A DNA stretch of 64,000 bases from assembly GCA_029721435.1 (NCBI GenBank), contig CM056573.1, positions 5,757,501-5,821,500 of the forward strand. The letters run 5' to 3'. Under the pieces are notes generated by a model, which saw nothing but the letters and a program-made list of their open reading frames with translations, was not told the DNA's origin and did not search any database. The position numbers and the translations under genes were made by a program. This document shows positions 34,605 through 47,757 of the stretch, one piece after another (position 1 is the stretch's first letter; each line of letters opens with the position of its first letter). This DNA is from Gymnothorax reevesii (lineage: Eukaryota > Chordata > Actinopteri > Anguilliformes > Muraenidae).

Positions 34605-37329
34605 CTGGAAAGAAGGGGTGTAATAATCGTGAGAGAAATATTACGAGGAGACAGAACCAGTTCACAGCTAGGAAGCAGATAACAGGCTAACTCACTTTAT
34701 CATTCTAAAAGACGGTGTTTTTTCCGGAGAGAGCAGGTGAAGAGATGTATAAGAACGTCCTTGGAATAAACCGGAAGAACACCAAATAACCAAAATGACA
34801 GTCTAATGGAAGAATGGAGTTGGAGAGGAAAGTTTGTGAAAGAAGCAATAACTTCATGCAAAATAACTTAATAATTATGAATAATGATGCCAATACAGCT
34901 GGATGTTAAAAATGGAACAGACATTTGAGGGGATAAAAATTCATTAGCCTATCCCGTAACAGGCAAATAGCCTAACTGACAACGTCAGTATGCACAAGAA
35001 GCATTTACTGACCAACATGATCACTTCCACTTGTTTCATAAATTATTCAATAAATGATGACGCAATCCATTTCTAACAGTTAACAATTCTGAATATGATC
35101 AAAGCAAGCAAACTCCAAAGCAAATAACAGTCTTCCCTAATCACACTTGTAACTTTTTTCGACACTTGCTTCATAGTGAAGTAAAAAAAAACTGTAACCT
35201 GAGGGCATTCTATCAGCTCATTTAGCCACAATTTACGGCAAAACTGAATGAACAGAGAGATGTTTTCCCTGAAACATGCAGGCAAATAACTAGGTGGTTA
35301 ATACAGATGCAGGCAAACTCAGCTGTAATTCCCGAACCCACAGGAAAAGATACGCAATCAATTAGCAATGTTAGTACGAAGCAGCGCTCCAGGACACAAT
35401 TCAGCAGACGGATGGGAGCCGTTCCAGTTACAGATAACGTAACATGGTCCTACACACAAACTCATCAACTATGCCTGTATAAACTAGAAGCATTTTTGAC
35501 CTTTAGGACTGCTTCCACCGGCTTCACATTACCAAAAACCTATCGTTAAACTGAGTCGTTTTTTTTCCCCAGTTAGCTGTACTGAATATCATTTTATCAA
35601 GCCCTGCAACTAAAAATCTGCTCCCTCACAATTTTAAGTTTTTTTTCTTGCCTTATAGTACCGTAACAATACTGTATTGAGACTTGCAGATGCGTTAACT
35701 CAGCCATCATATCGCAACATTAGCAGCTTTGACTTGGAGGTCTTCAAATTAAAAGCAAACGGCATCCGTAGAAATTTAACATCGGAATTCTTAAATCCAA
35801 TACAAGCCATTCCCCTTGGAGATAATAATCTCACAAACCATATCACAGTGAAGGATCTGACATGCATAATGAGAATTTTCTGACATTTATGACTGCCACA
35901 TATACCCAGACAGCAGCAGACTGTGCCACCAAATCAGCAGGAAGTGGCACCAGAGCGGGATCGGAGCGGCTTCCTGTCTGAGTAACGTTAACAGCAACTA
36001 CTGTTTTCCACCACTCACTTCATGATCCCCTAAATATAAAGTTACATAATCCTGTGTCATCAGCTGACTACTTTGTAATTGAAATACCGTTCTTTTTCCT
36101 GAGTTACCCATCTCATCCTCCGCAGATCAAATGTATAACTCCTGACACTTGCATCATAATACGGAAAATAAATCATGACATAAGGGCGTTATGTTGGCTC
36201 ATTCAGCTACATTTAATTTTTTCACCATTTTCCCCTTGATTAGCAACTTTTTAGTTACCTGATCCTATTCAATCAGTTTGCTTGTTTAAAGTTGCCACCA
36301 TTTTAGTGAGCTGCCAGGCTCGGCAACTAACATTCTCTCCAGGTGATGCGCTTAAGTCTTTATCACTTGCTTCACAATAGCTAAATAAATTGGGACCCAT
36401 GTTTATTCTCATGTTGTTACACTGTAATTTTTCTAGCAAGCTTGCTCTTCGAGCAGAATGAATCGAGACAGTTCTTCCAAGACAAGGCAATTTGCTATTT
36501 GATTAATGCCAGCAAAACTCTGCCATAAGTCCAAGACAAAAAAAACAGCACTGCATATAAGAAGATAACAGTATTACGTAGGTATCCAAACAACCTCATC
36601 GACCAAGTCATGTGTTGGCTACTGTCTTGTGCTCTTACAGACACCGGTCAAGGCATTTCTCATCAGCTTAGGCAGGACTGCAGTACACAAGCTCAGCACT
36701 ACAGCGCAAATAGGTATTGAACCGCGCATACGCATTTTAACAAGGGATATTAGTCAGTCAGAAAGGGACAAAGACTTCACAAGCCCGACCCCTTGGGTTA
36801 GTTAAATACTGAGTGAACTACTCACTTATTTTATAAATCAAGCAAATGTCTAAGGTTGCTCCCTGGTCTCCCAGATATACCAAATATTTGTTTTTGACAA
36901 TTGCAAAAAAAGCCAGAAAAACAATGCTCAGTTGAAACTGTTCTGTAACAGCAGAAGGAATAAACATTCTGATGAGAAGTCAGTGTTACCAACCATACTC
37001 GGGCGCAGATGATACAAAAAACGAAACTTTTAGAAAGGAGCCGCCACAGCTGACCTCTGACCTCTGCGTTGGCCAGCTGTTTTCCCGTATTAGGCACGTT
37101 CTGTTGCAAAACATGGCTGTATGTTTGATCAGTGACAAACTATAATGCAGAGATGAGTTAGCAGGCCTCAAGAGGCAGCTCCGTAACATCAGCTTGTTGT
37201 TGAATAGTTCATAGTGGACTCAGAGTGCCGGGTGGGGGGAGAGAGACAGGCCCTGAAACTAATATTTGCAAAAAGTCACCCATGCAGAATATAGAGGTCA
37301 GCCAACAATGAGCAGAGGAATGGCACCCC

Positions 37330-37699
37330 CCTTCCAACACACACAAACAGACACACATACGCACGCGCGCGCACACACACACATTCACAAGTGCGCACAG
37401 ACCAATTCACAGGTAGGCGTATGCACACATGCACGCAGGGACACACATGCACATTCGAAAGCAAACACAGGTGCATGCACAAACATGCACGTGTCCATGC
37501 AAGCATGCACACACAAGTGCGTGTGAACACACACGAAAACATACACAAACCCAAACATGCCTTGATAGGCACAATGCATAATTCATTCCCATGCACGACA
37601 GGACTAACACCCACAGACAAACACATGCATGCACACACAATACATAATATACATAACAATTTTGGCTCTTGATACATTCATTAGCCACATCTCCCTCTG

Positions 37700-37755
<56 letters not shown>
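37330..37755. repeat. CA-rich degenerate repeat and (CT)n(CA)n microsatellite
   Basis: Alternating CACA/GCACGC-type sequence from about 37340 to 37640, then (CT)n from 37692 and uninterrupted (CA)n from about 37709 to 37750. Long Cys/Val or His/Thr frames on both strands are artefacts of this. Confidence 0.9.
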
Positions 37756-37756
<1 letters not shown>

Positions 37757-38089
37757 ATTACAAGGTCCAGACTCGGCACTGAGGCCGTGCGAGGTGTGCT
37801 AGTGAGGTGGCAGTGGGAGGGGGCATTGAAAAGGACTGTTTGCAGAGGGGGCAGAATGCCCCAAACAGACATGCCGTGGAGATGAGTAGGGAAATGCACA
37901 AATCCAGATTAAGAATTCAGCGTGCGGCAAAACCAACAATCACGGCTGGAATAATTCAGAGTAAACACGGACTATGCATTAATGCTAAACAAAGGCATAT
38001 TTTCTCCTGATCATAAAATTCATCAGTGTTTCATTGCGCCAGGCTATTGATATTCATGCAGTCTGGTATTACTGGTCGGTGTGAGACTT

Positions 38090-39000
38090 GCCTAGAATTT
38101 CCTACAGGCACATTAGTACATCCAGGAGTGACCAAGTAACAGCTGGAGTGCTCCTCTGACCTTAAATTCATTTCTACCATTGGGGAAAAGTGAAGACTGC
38201 AGGCAGACCAGTTTAGTACCCAGCAACCTCTTCTCACGCAGCCATTTCTTATTAACGCATGGAGAACACAATTTTTCAATGTCTTGCTGAAATATGCATG
38301 GCTCACCCCAGAGAAAATGACGTATTAAAGGCAGCAAATGTTGTTCCAAAACCTCAGTGTACTTTCCGCGATAATATTGCCTCCACAGAAGTGCAAGTCA
38401 CCCTTGCCAAAAGCACTTACACAACCCCATAGCATGGCAGAGCATGACTTTTGGACATGTTGCTGAGAAATCGGGAGAGTTCTTTTAGTCTTCAGTCTGA
38501 AGCACATGGAGTCAGTTTCCTCCAAAAAAAAAAAAAGACTTGAAATATTGATTTGTCTGACCACAACACACATTTGCCCTGAGTGATGGTCCACAGGAAT
38601 CAAAAGGTTTCCTTTCTGCAGAGTAAATTTTTAACTGGCCTTTGTGGATGAAACTAGGTATTTTAGTACTTGACAAAAATTTGCCAAAGTAATCACCATG
38701 AGCCCGCACAGTTATAACACAAATAGATAACTGACAGTTCTTGATGCAGCGTCATCTGAATGATCGGAGGTCACAGAGTATTTAGTTTAGGTTTGCGCCC
38801 TTCCCATGTGCACAGAAATGCCTCCAGCTTGCTTCAATCTTTCAATTATTTTATGCACCGCAGAGGGTGAAATGTCCAAATCTCTTCCTATCTTTATTTG
38901 AGGAACGCTGTTTTTAAACGAGTCGCATACAAGCATTTTTCTGCATAGTTTGCCGAATAGACATTCCAGATTCGGGTGGAATTGGATGTTCAAAATAAAA
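38090..39000 (-). pseudogene. Degenerate Tc1/mariner transposase
   Basis: On the minus strand the fragment at 38787-38993 contains a helix-turn-helix of Tc1 type (QIKIGRDLDISPSAVHKIIE, then ISVHMGR). Further on are pieces matching the catalytic region and a complement of CTGCCTGCAGTC near 38193. Many stops, a poly-A run and indels make it inactive. It lies inside the mipol1 intron in the same direction as mipol1. Confidence 0.75.
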
Positions 39001-39479
39001 TAAAAAAAAAAATCAATTCTAAAATGTCATATCCCCCATTTTTGAGCCCTTAAATGCAAAGTAATTGATGGACAAGTGCTCTAGTGCTGTTTTATATCTC
39101 AATCAAAATAAACTTTTTGGGGGGTTGTTTAATATATTATGGAAAATAAAAATGCAAAAGATGCACTTCAGTTCAGAGCAGTTCCACAGCCTCGGGGCAA
39201 ATTATGAAGAGAAACATGCCAATCCCAAAACACGAAATGTAATCAGGTGCTCTTTCAAAACAAAGTAAGCAAAGTGAGAGATGAAGAAGAACACAGCGTA
39301 ATGGGGGATGTTCATGAATATAAAAATGTCACGGTAGCACAGTTCTTCACCTTCTTAAGTCACTCTCTGTCATTACAAATGCGAGTGAGGGCAGAGGGGG
39401 AGAAGGGCATGATGGGAGATGGCAGCCTGGCCTGCTGGGGTCCATCTGCAGGCTGCTAGGCAATGAAAAGGACCTTTGT

Positions 39480-40420
39480 GCCGTCCCAGGGCCAAGTTTG
39501 ATTGGGCGGGTCATTAGGCATTCAGCTCAGGGACTCAGTCAATGGAGAAACGGCCCTGGCACCCAGGTGTCACATTCCCGACCGGCCTCGCGTTCCCTCC
39601 CGCCGGCGACCGCCACTCCACTTCCCCCCGCATTCTTCTCACCTCTGTGTCGCAGACAGTTTTCCACGGCCTCCGAGAGCGCCCCTCGGACCCAGCCCTC
39701 GGACCCGTCCCAAACCCCCGGGATGCTCTGTCGCGAGGTCAGCTTACGCCAGGGTGCGAGCGCCTCAGATCCCAGCCCTATTCTGGGAAAAGCATTTCCT
39801 GACGGTGAACGAGCCGGGCCTGTTGCGCCTTGCTTTCCAAGACAGTGGCTCGTCTTAAGCCAGCACAAAGTACAGCTGGAGAGAAGATGAACCCAAAGTA
39901 GCTCCCAACTACAGAGCAACCAGACGGCCACTCTTCACTGCAGAAGCCCAGAATGTCCCCAGGATAGAAGGGCTTGCTTAAACGCCAGAACAGTGAGCAC
40001 ATATGTAAGTAAGGCACATAGCCCCATAAAAGCCCATCTACTAACCGCAAGCATGGCGCAGCTTTGTAGTGTTTTTATCCATAAACCCTCAGACATTACG
40101 CTAGAGTTAACATTTCCGCAGTGCATAGTTTGGCTTCGGGAAGCTGGCTCCAGGCTGGTCCTGGTTTCTTCCCAGGACGAGTCCAAAGTTTGAGGTTTGG
40201 GCCGGTAGCAGCGGCGGTTTGGACCGGGGTCGGCCTCATACCAGTCCTGCCCACTGTCGACCCAGCTGCGCATCCTTCTCCTGTCCCGTTTTCGCAGTGA
40301 TGGATGGTCTCACAGCGACACGGGGCGCGAATGATGTGTTTGTCTTTATTCGCACCCGAATCCATTCCCAGCCCTTCCAACAACAGTCACATTTCCACCC
40401 AGTTATACTTGAGATATTAA
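39480..40420. other. CpG-rich block in mipol1 intron
   Basis: GC- and CpG-rich sequence within AT-rich surroundings, open in several frames on both strands, which is typical of high-GC noncoding DNA. No splice sites put it in mipol1. It could be an unannotated CpG island promoter or an enhancer. Confidence 0.4.
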
Positions 40421-42400
40421 ATGAGCCTTTTCACTGAAAATACATTTCTCAGCGTGACGCCCATCTCCAGGCGGAGTGTAGTCTTTGCAGACAGACTGCT
40501 CTGGGCTGGTCCCGCACCGAGAGGCAGGGGGGGAAGGGTGGGGTATGGGGGTATCTTTGAGGGAAGAGATACCTGTTAGAAATAATCCTTTAATACATTA
40601 CCAAAATCTCTCCCCGTTTTCACAGTCCCAACCTGGACAAAAAAAATAAAAGACTTCCAAGCACATCCACCATTGGTCCCACCCCTACCCCCTCCGCCAC
40701 CCCACCACGGCCCACCCGCTAATTCGCCGCACAAACAGATGAGCTAGTGAGCCGGGCTGAGGGCTTGTTTGCTTTCCACGGGGAGCCCCTGTGTGACTGT
40801 GGGAGCTGTGGAGCTGGGAGGCAGCCCAGACAACCGCAGGCTGGGGGGGGCAGACCGCGGAGGCACAGGCTGCTAGGGGAACTAGCGGAGAAGAGTAGCG
40901 AAACTGAGTTAGTTAGGCTGGGTAGAGGGTGAATGGACACAGGGGTTAACAGGGGAATTGGTCTGGTAATTGGAGGTACAGGCAGTGAGGTACAGCGAGG
41001 GAGATAAGTGACAGTAGTAGTGATAGTAAGGGAAAGTAGCGGTGAGCAGCAGTTCTGGGTATTAGGGGGAGTTGGTCAGAGTACCAGGAGAAGCAATGAT
41101 GGTTATTAGTGGTAAGTGGTGGCAGTGGCAGTTAGGGGACAACCACCGAACTCGTGATCCATTCAGCCAGTAAAATTATACAACAGCCAGCAACCGCTTC
41201 TTTGACGCGACAAATATTTGACAGATACAGGGCATCGTCAGTCGACACATTTTATGGTCTCTCTGACATCACTTTGGTTGTCAGACACTTTCATTAAACA
41301 CGCCTTACATGTAGATAACAGTCTTAGTGAAATTTTGTAGAAGTGGGGTAAAGTAGTGGTAGTGGTAGTTAGATGGATGAATGATGAGTAGTCCTAACTG
41401 CAGTAGGGGGAGAGGGGGTGAGTAAGGGATGGAGTAGTTAGTGAGAGTAAAAATGAGTAATTGTTATGGCAGTAAGGGTGAGAGAGGAGTAGTGTTAGTG
41501 GAAGTTATGGGGAGTGGGATTGAGTAACGGTGACGAGTGGCGGGACTAGTTATGGGAGGCGGTACGAAGTAAACTTCAGTCAGAAATACGAAGATCAGCA
41601 GAAACCCTACCAAGCAGGACTGTTTAAACGTCTTATATCTGGGAAACGGAATCCTTTGAAACATCCCCCACACTTTTTTGACGTTCATCGTGTCCAGTAA
41701 TAAATAATATATTTAAGTGAGGATTCTTGAAAGTTTGGAGTAGCTGAAGCATTGTTTTGCTGATTGTCTGGTTTCTAAGCACTCAGTCTAAGCAAAACGC
41801 TACCCAGGCAGCTGAACTCCAGATGAACCTTTCACACATTACTGCCTGACCAGGAGCCGACCAATCAAGAGAATTTATGCGACGCAAGAGAAAAAGATGA
41901 CAGGCAGAAGAATCCCAGAATCCTTTGCGCCTACGCTGATCTAACAGAGCCTGGGACCGAGACTCTGTTTATATAGACTGGTGAGGTCAACTGCTGCCGT
42001 CCAGACATTCACCTCGACTCCTCCACGTGGAGAGTGACCCCTGCTTGTTGGGCCGCTGTAGCAGGATGGGAAGCCAGCTTCTGTGAATTAACACTATGTA
42101 AAAGGTAACATGGTTCTTGGGCCATACCAAGTGTTTTATTAGCTGTAGGGGTAACGTCAAAGACTCATGCAGATATTGTCTCGGAGAGTCTGGTGAAAGT
42201 AACAAAACCAAGAGGCTGAGAGAATGCGAGAGACTAACCAAGCATGAAAATAGCGTAAAACAGACTTTGGTGGTCACGCTAAATGAGTTTAGAAGAGACA
42301 ACAAAGAAGACAAAACAGAAAAAACAGAAATAGGGAATTTTGTTCTCATGTTATTAATCTTATTAAGAATGCAGAAGGTGAGAACTAGGGAGGGACTCAC

Positions 42401-42622
42401 TTCTGAATTTTCTCGTTGGCTTCCTTCTCAGCCTCTCGAGCAAGCCTGAGTTGGGCCTGAGTATTTTGGTGCTCGGATGCCAGGGCCTGGATTTGGGCCG
42501 TAAGTTCCTCTTGGTGGTGGCTGGTCTGGGCGACCTGGCTCAGCTGGGCTTCGGAGTTGGTGCCGAGTTTGGAGTCAAACTGGTCCTTCAGGCTGACCTC
42601 TTTGGACACGGGCTGGTTGGGA
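42401..42622 (-). CDS. mipol1: MIPOL1, penultimate coding exon
   Basis: A 222-nt exon with acceptor CCCCTCTCTGTAG (minus strand) and donor GTGAGT. The first base T completes AG from the upstream exon as Ser. 73 codons follow, from PNQPVSKEVSLKDQF to AREAEKEANEKIQ, and the last AA joins the terminal exon. LKDQF, HHQEELTAQ, the LRLAREAEKEANEKIQK run and the spacing of 14 residues between TLR and LKDQF match remembered human MIPOL1. The heptad pattern (LSQVAQ, IQALASE, LRLARE) indicates coiled coil. The fish exon appears about 3 residues shorter than human in the middle. Confidence 0.94.
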
Positions 42623-42948
42623 CTACAGAGAGGGGAGGGGGAGAGTTTCGCGGAAAATTACAGCTGAGGTTCAATGCAGGGTATCATCTTCACGACATAA
42701 TGAAGAATAGTCGCATGGCATATACAGTTGAACTAAACTATAATTTTCCAAAGGCAATCAATGACATGATACTCATGGTGGACTTGCTCAGTCTACTAGA
42801 AGCTTCTATGGGTAAGCTGAGGAACAGGAACAGGAAGTCCAGGACTGATCTCTAAAAAGTATGGTGAGAAGGCTGGAGAGCCCTATAACGGGCAAGAGAA
42901 CCTCTTATCAAAAAATAGCTTTCCTTTCTCCGATCCCAAGTATTATAC

Positions 42949-43275
42949 ACAGCCCATCCAAAAAAAAGTCACAGTTTGGATTTAAATAAGCAAATAATCG
43001 AGAGCCTTTGATTGAATAATTATTACAGCAATTAATATGTTTCAGTTGGCAATAAATCTTTTAATCCGGACTAAATCAGTGCGTAACATCTCATTTCTTA
43101 AAAAAATATGTTGGAAGACATATCTAGTGGTCGTTGAAAAGATGCTCCTGTGTTTAAAGAGGGGCAAATTATTCGCCAGCATCAAGTAAAGAAAACTGCT
43201 GTGGTGATTGTTGAAATCACCAGAACTGGGTCAGGAACTCTCCAACAGTTTATTAAAACCTAAAAGGATAGAGGT
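42949..43275 (+). mobile_element. Tc1-like transposon 5' fragment
   Basis: Starts CAGCCCATCCAAAAAAAAGTCAC, a Tc1-type terminal sequence also seen near 54893. It goes on to the start of the transposase (GGGCAAATTATTCGCCAGCATCAAGTAAAGAAAAC, with the HTH region around 43190-43265). It is truncated after the first domain and does not code. Confidence 0.65.
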
Positions 43276-44865
43276 GAACTGTCAACTGTCAAGATAGCTA
43301 GCTAATTACTAAGCTTCTGTATGTTCTACTTATATCACAAACATAGCTATTTTTCAAATTATGTAGCTAGCTAGCTATCCCCAATTTAAATTAATAGCCA
43401 AGTATTGTTGGTCACAGTCTGACAGGGTAAAAAATTTTAGCCAGCTAGTCTACCAATCAATCTCATCAATGTGTCACTGACCTAGCTACCCATGTTTTCA
43501 AAATAATCACAACTTGGTGACATAACGCTACTTAAGTAGCAAAATAATAGCTATTTACTGTCCACTTTTGATTTGATTTTTTCTGATGTACTTTTCCCAT
43601 GGCCAAGCTCATGACTTATTCTTATTATTAGCCCAGGGTAATATTTTTGCAAAAATTTCATTAGCTGAGAGCATGGGAAAAACCATTCCACATTCAGTCA
43701 CGCTCCTAACTAAAGTCAAACTGAATATCAAGAGTAACGTTAGTTAAATTGGTATGTCTTAGTGCTGTGGCGAGCCAGTGAAGTACCACTATCATAACTA
43801 TAATAATTTTTCTGAGCAAGCTAGTCAGTACCTTTCCATAACCATTATAAAACGTTAGTTTGTTAGCTAGCCAACTACTCACTTGACTGTGAATTTAAAA
43901 ACCATGGCTAGTTCACCTGCGAATGTTTGTGACTAACTGAGTATCAAAGTAATCGTATTAGCTCAGTGCTGACATAATGGGAATTGGCTACCATTGCGGC
44001 TCTAACGGAAATGAAGTTTATTTTCTATTAAATTACGCAATTCAATTATGTGATAAACAAAATCTTATACTCTTGGTCGTATCGTTTGAAAGTTATGAAA
44101 CTCCTTAAGTAAATTTTGGGTTCGTTGCAAGCTTGAAATTCACTCAAGTTGTTTCCTAACTTCCATATGGTACGCCCTCTTGTGCAAGATCTTCTGCTTA
44201 TGCACTCCATGAAGCTAATTCTGCTTGAAGGATCAAAATAATTTGTTTTCCGGTGGGAGCCCCTGTATATGTGAAAAGATACCTACTTTTACAAACTTTT
44301 AGTTTTACAAAAACTGACATATGGGTAGAGAGGGTGGGATAACAGGGGTGGGTGGTGATGGGGAAATGGGGTTCTATAACTTTCACTGGAAAATGCTAGA
44401 ATCGCCTTTATAAAATTAGGGAGAATTTCAGGCAGCCCTACAGTTTGTCCCTTTGGAGAAAGGTAAAAAGCTACACATTAGTGCCTGCCCAGACACCATC
44501 ATGACTCCCTCTCAATGCATTACAGGAGATATTAAGGCAGATCTTCCACAGACTCATGAAGCAGCAACACAATGTAATTTCACTTGCCTGAGTCGGTGAT
44601 CAATTGCGAGATAAGAGTGAGAGAAAGTAATCTTTGTCGAACAGTAAATGTTTTCATTACAAAAATGATTTTTAAAAAAAATATTTTTTCACCATCGACA
44701 ACATCCAGAATACGGCACCACCTCAGTCCAACGCCCAAGTGCTGTCCGGTCTACACCTTCAACAGCGCCTGATCTGTGGCCCCACCCAGTCCAACGCCCT
44801 CGCTTAGACCGCCATTTTCAACGGACTTACTGACCATGTTGTTCATTACAAACTCACACCCTGAG
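43276..44865. other. mipol1 intronic DNA, nothing recognised
   Basis: Includes a short run of AGCTAGCTAGCTA near 43362-43378. No exon or element can be supported. Confidence 0.35.
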
Positions 44866-44869
44866 CGAG

Positions 44870-45065
44870 TCAGAAGAAGATAGGCTTCTGCCTCTAAATC
44901 CTAGTTCCTCCCAAGATTTCTTCCTATCTGTCCTTGGAGGTTACTTCTCCCTTGCTACTGTCACCGCAGGCTTGCTTTTGAGAAGGTTCAGGCCAGGGTT
45001 TAACTGTAAAGTGCACTTCGACAAATGTTTGAGAAATGCTCTATAATTAATGTAATTTGATATAT
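44870..45065. repeat. Degenerate teleost dispersed repeat
   Basis: CCTCCCAAGATTTCTTCC, CTTGCTACTGTCACC, then GTAAAGTGCACTTCGACAAATGTTTGAGAAATGCTCTATAATTAATG follow the order of a common fish retroposon tail. The copy is much diverged. Confidence 0.5.
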
Positions 45066-46941
45066 TAGCTTCCACGTCTCTCTGTATTACAGTAGGTGGG
45101 GACAAGTTTTTCTCTGCAACCACTGCACCTAGATGAATGAAATTTTGTGCGCGTTTCTGGCGAGACGTAACCTTATTTCAGTTTGAAAACGGGACTCTGC
45201 GGCGGTGAAAGATATCGAAGACAATGTCTTCTTTTTAATTATGCTCAGAAATAGTATAAGAGCCAGAAGAGCTGGGCTGACTAGCCTTTAAATGACGCGA
45301 AAGACAAAGATCGCGATGAAATTCCCGTCCATATCCTCAGACTTCGCACTCTGCCGCCCGCTGAGGCAGCCTCGCCTCCCCAGCTACAGAGTTACAGATG
45401 ACCGTGTTCCACGCACACACTAACAGCTTGACCTTACCGAGGAAAGCAAGCTCTCAGTTTACCCGTCGCCGAGAAATGTCACTCTGTACCAACACCCTGC
45501 ATCAACAGACAAGTTTAATATTCGAGAGGAATGTCAGCAGGAGAAACAATATCGGGAGGTAATAATGCGGCAGAATGTCAGCCGAATACATTACCGCTGA
45601 GTGAGACTTAGCGAACCAAATTGACTGGGAGCATGACGAGGAGGTGGAGACAGATCATTTTCAGTTGACTGCGAGGCCGCTTTAAATAATAAAAAAGACC
45701 GAGTAAACATTACTAGCACCAATCTCTAAACTTTCGGCGGCTCACCTGGCAAAAAAAACCTCAAGATCCTCAAGCCTGTTTGGGTCGCAGTAGCTCACGG
45801 GAAAAACTGAGCTGCGAGTAAGCAAGCATACCAACTAATTAGCACTGGAAATGGCCACGGAGAAAATAAACTGAACAGAAATCTACCTACACAACAAACA
45901 GAGAAGTTTCTTACCACAAAATTCAAGTATGAGGAAATGTGAAGGAGAGTGGGGTATGTTGTTCCATGAGCAAGTTGTCACATTGTTCATTACGCCTTCT
46001 CTAGAAGCATCATTTCAAAAAACTGAAGGGCCATTTAGAGAGGCTTCATGCTTTGCAGTCGACATATTGATTGTTTGAAGTGAGAGGAGTTTCCTCATTT
46101 TATTTTTAATAAAAATGTGCAATAAAACATTGTTTGAATGTTCAAAAGGACATCTGTGTACAAAACAGAGGAGTAGATGAATTATCTTTTGGCATTTTAG
46201 CTGCACTCCAATGCGATGCTAATCTTCAGATATAATGTGACTTCTGCTCAAATTTCAGACTGGGATGTCACATAAATTGACAAAGAAAACTCGCTCATTA
46301 ATTATGTTGGACAGCGCAATCAAACTCACAAAGTGTGGGTGTATGAGGGTGTACATGTGTGCGTGGGCATGTGTGTCAACATTCTAGGCACTGTGTGTGT
46401 AAGTCAATCCTCTCTCGTACCACATATAGCCACAAATTCAAACAGCGTAGGAATGTAAAATGCTCTGAATTTCACTGTGGCAACAATGAACACAAGAGAT
46501 GGAGGAATGTAAATGCCTTTAAGCCTGCAATGAATGAGTAATTGCAATGAGAAATTAAGTGTTGAGAAAAGGATTGATGGTTAGTAACTATGAAAGGAAG
46601 ACAGGGCTATTGGTTTCATAGTTTTTTGTTGTGTAAATCACATTGTGTTCCATTAAGTTTGGATGAAAAGTGCAATACAAATAAAGTCTGATTCATTGAT
46701 CGATTAACAGCACACCACCTGATATAACTGCTGGAGGCATTGTACCGAAGAACAAATTCAATATTCAAAATGACTCGGTTGTGTTCCAATTACTTTGAAA
46801 ATCCAATGTGACAACTTGCCCCAAAGTTGTTGCAAGTGTGCACCCTCAATGTAACCAACTCAAGAAATGTGACACGGCGATTTAGTGAATGCAAAATACG
46901 TCCCTGAGACGTCATCCTTTTATTCGTTATAGTTCTCCTGG

Positions 46942-46974
46942 TGCAATCTTGCACTTAAGATGTGCAAGATTGCA
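46942..46974. repeat. Perfect 13-bp inverted repeat
   Basis: TGCAATCTTGCAC, a 7-nt spacer TTAAGAT, then GTGCAAGATTGCA. Confidence 0.9.
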
Positions 46975-47757
46975 GAAGAACAACTGGAACAAATAAAGGT
47001 GTGTGAAGAAATACCCCACTCTCCCGTACATGGACATACTTGGTAAGAGAAAATAGATTTCTTCCATTATCCCTCGTTCATTGGTCTTTGCATAAGTGTA
47101 ACGGACAAACGGGGAAACAGGATAGCAACAACCCAACAGGTAAACATTTTAAATTCAATGCCATCAAAATATTCTAAATCCAGCTTCTGAAATGATTTTA
47201 AAAAGAAGGGGGGGAGGGGGGAGGAGAAGAACCGGGTGTCTTTTTTTGGCGTTGTTCATCTCCAAAATGAAATGAAATATGTAATTATAACCCTCTCGGC
47301 AAGGGGAAGAATTTAATGTCATTGCCAAAAGTAATTGAAGAACAGCAATAAAACGGAAATAACTTGATATTAAAAAGGAGGGGAAGCTGCGATGAGAGCC
47401 AAAGAAGGCGAGTGCACTGGGGAGAAGGTGAGGCAATAAGAGGACGACAGGATTTCATTCCCCGCACCTCCATTAGCTCTAGCACTCCATTTCTTTAACC
47501 TTTATTTGCTCGAGTTGCACCACAACCTTTTGTATTACCACCACAAATTCAAACTCAAAGCTTTACCTTTTTTCACTCCCATCTTTGCTTACTCGCCAAA
47601 GAATCGCTGTCATTACTCTGCATGCAGGGAGCCTAAAGCCTGTTGACCCGCAATCTGCGTGCTGAATATTCATGATTCAGTGCTGCGCGCCCGTGTTCAA
47701 AATCATACTAGTACAACCAATTATGGAAGTTCTAGATGCTTCTGAGGAAAGACGACC

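Larger units (their letters stand above)
34605..42400 (-). other. mipol1: mipol1 intron before the terminal exon
   Basis: A 7.8 kb intron from donor GTGAGT (plus-strand ACTCAC at 42395-42400) to the acceptor at 34605. It holds a threefold local duplication (35150-36430), CA-rich and CT/CA simple repeats (37320-37755), a dead Tc1/mariner element (38090-39000), a CpG-rich block (39480-40420) and AGT-rich low-complexity DNA (40960-41560). Open frames here have no domain and are composition artefacts. Confidence 0.85.

Noticed and set aside
37276..37751. Cys/Val-rich and His/Thr-rich frames of 60-133 codons
   Set aside because: They are produced by CA/TG repeats and disappear outside the simple sequence.
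39498..40273. Frames of 86-130 codons on both strands
   Set aside because: Several overlap on both strands of a GC-rich block with few stop codons. None has a known domain or flanking splice sites fitting mipol1.
41987..42449. Frames overlapping the edge of the mipol1 exon at 42401
   Set aside because: They run into the intron past a clear donor site and are out of phase with the coiled-coil frame.
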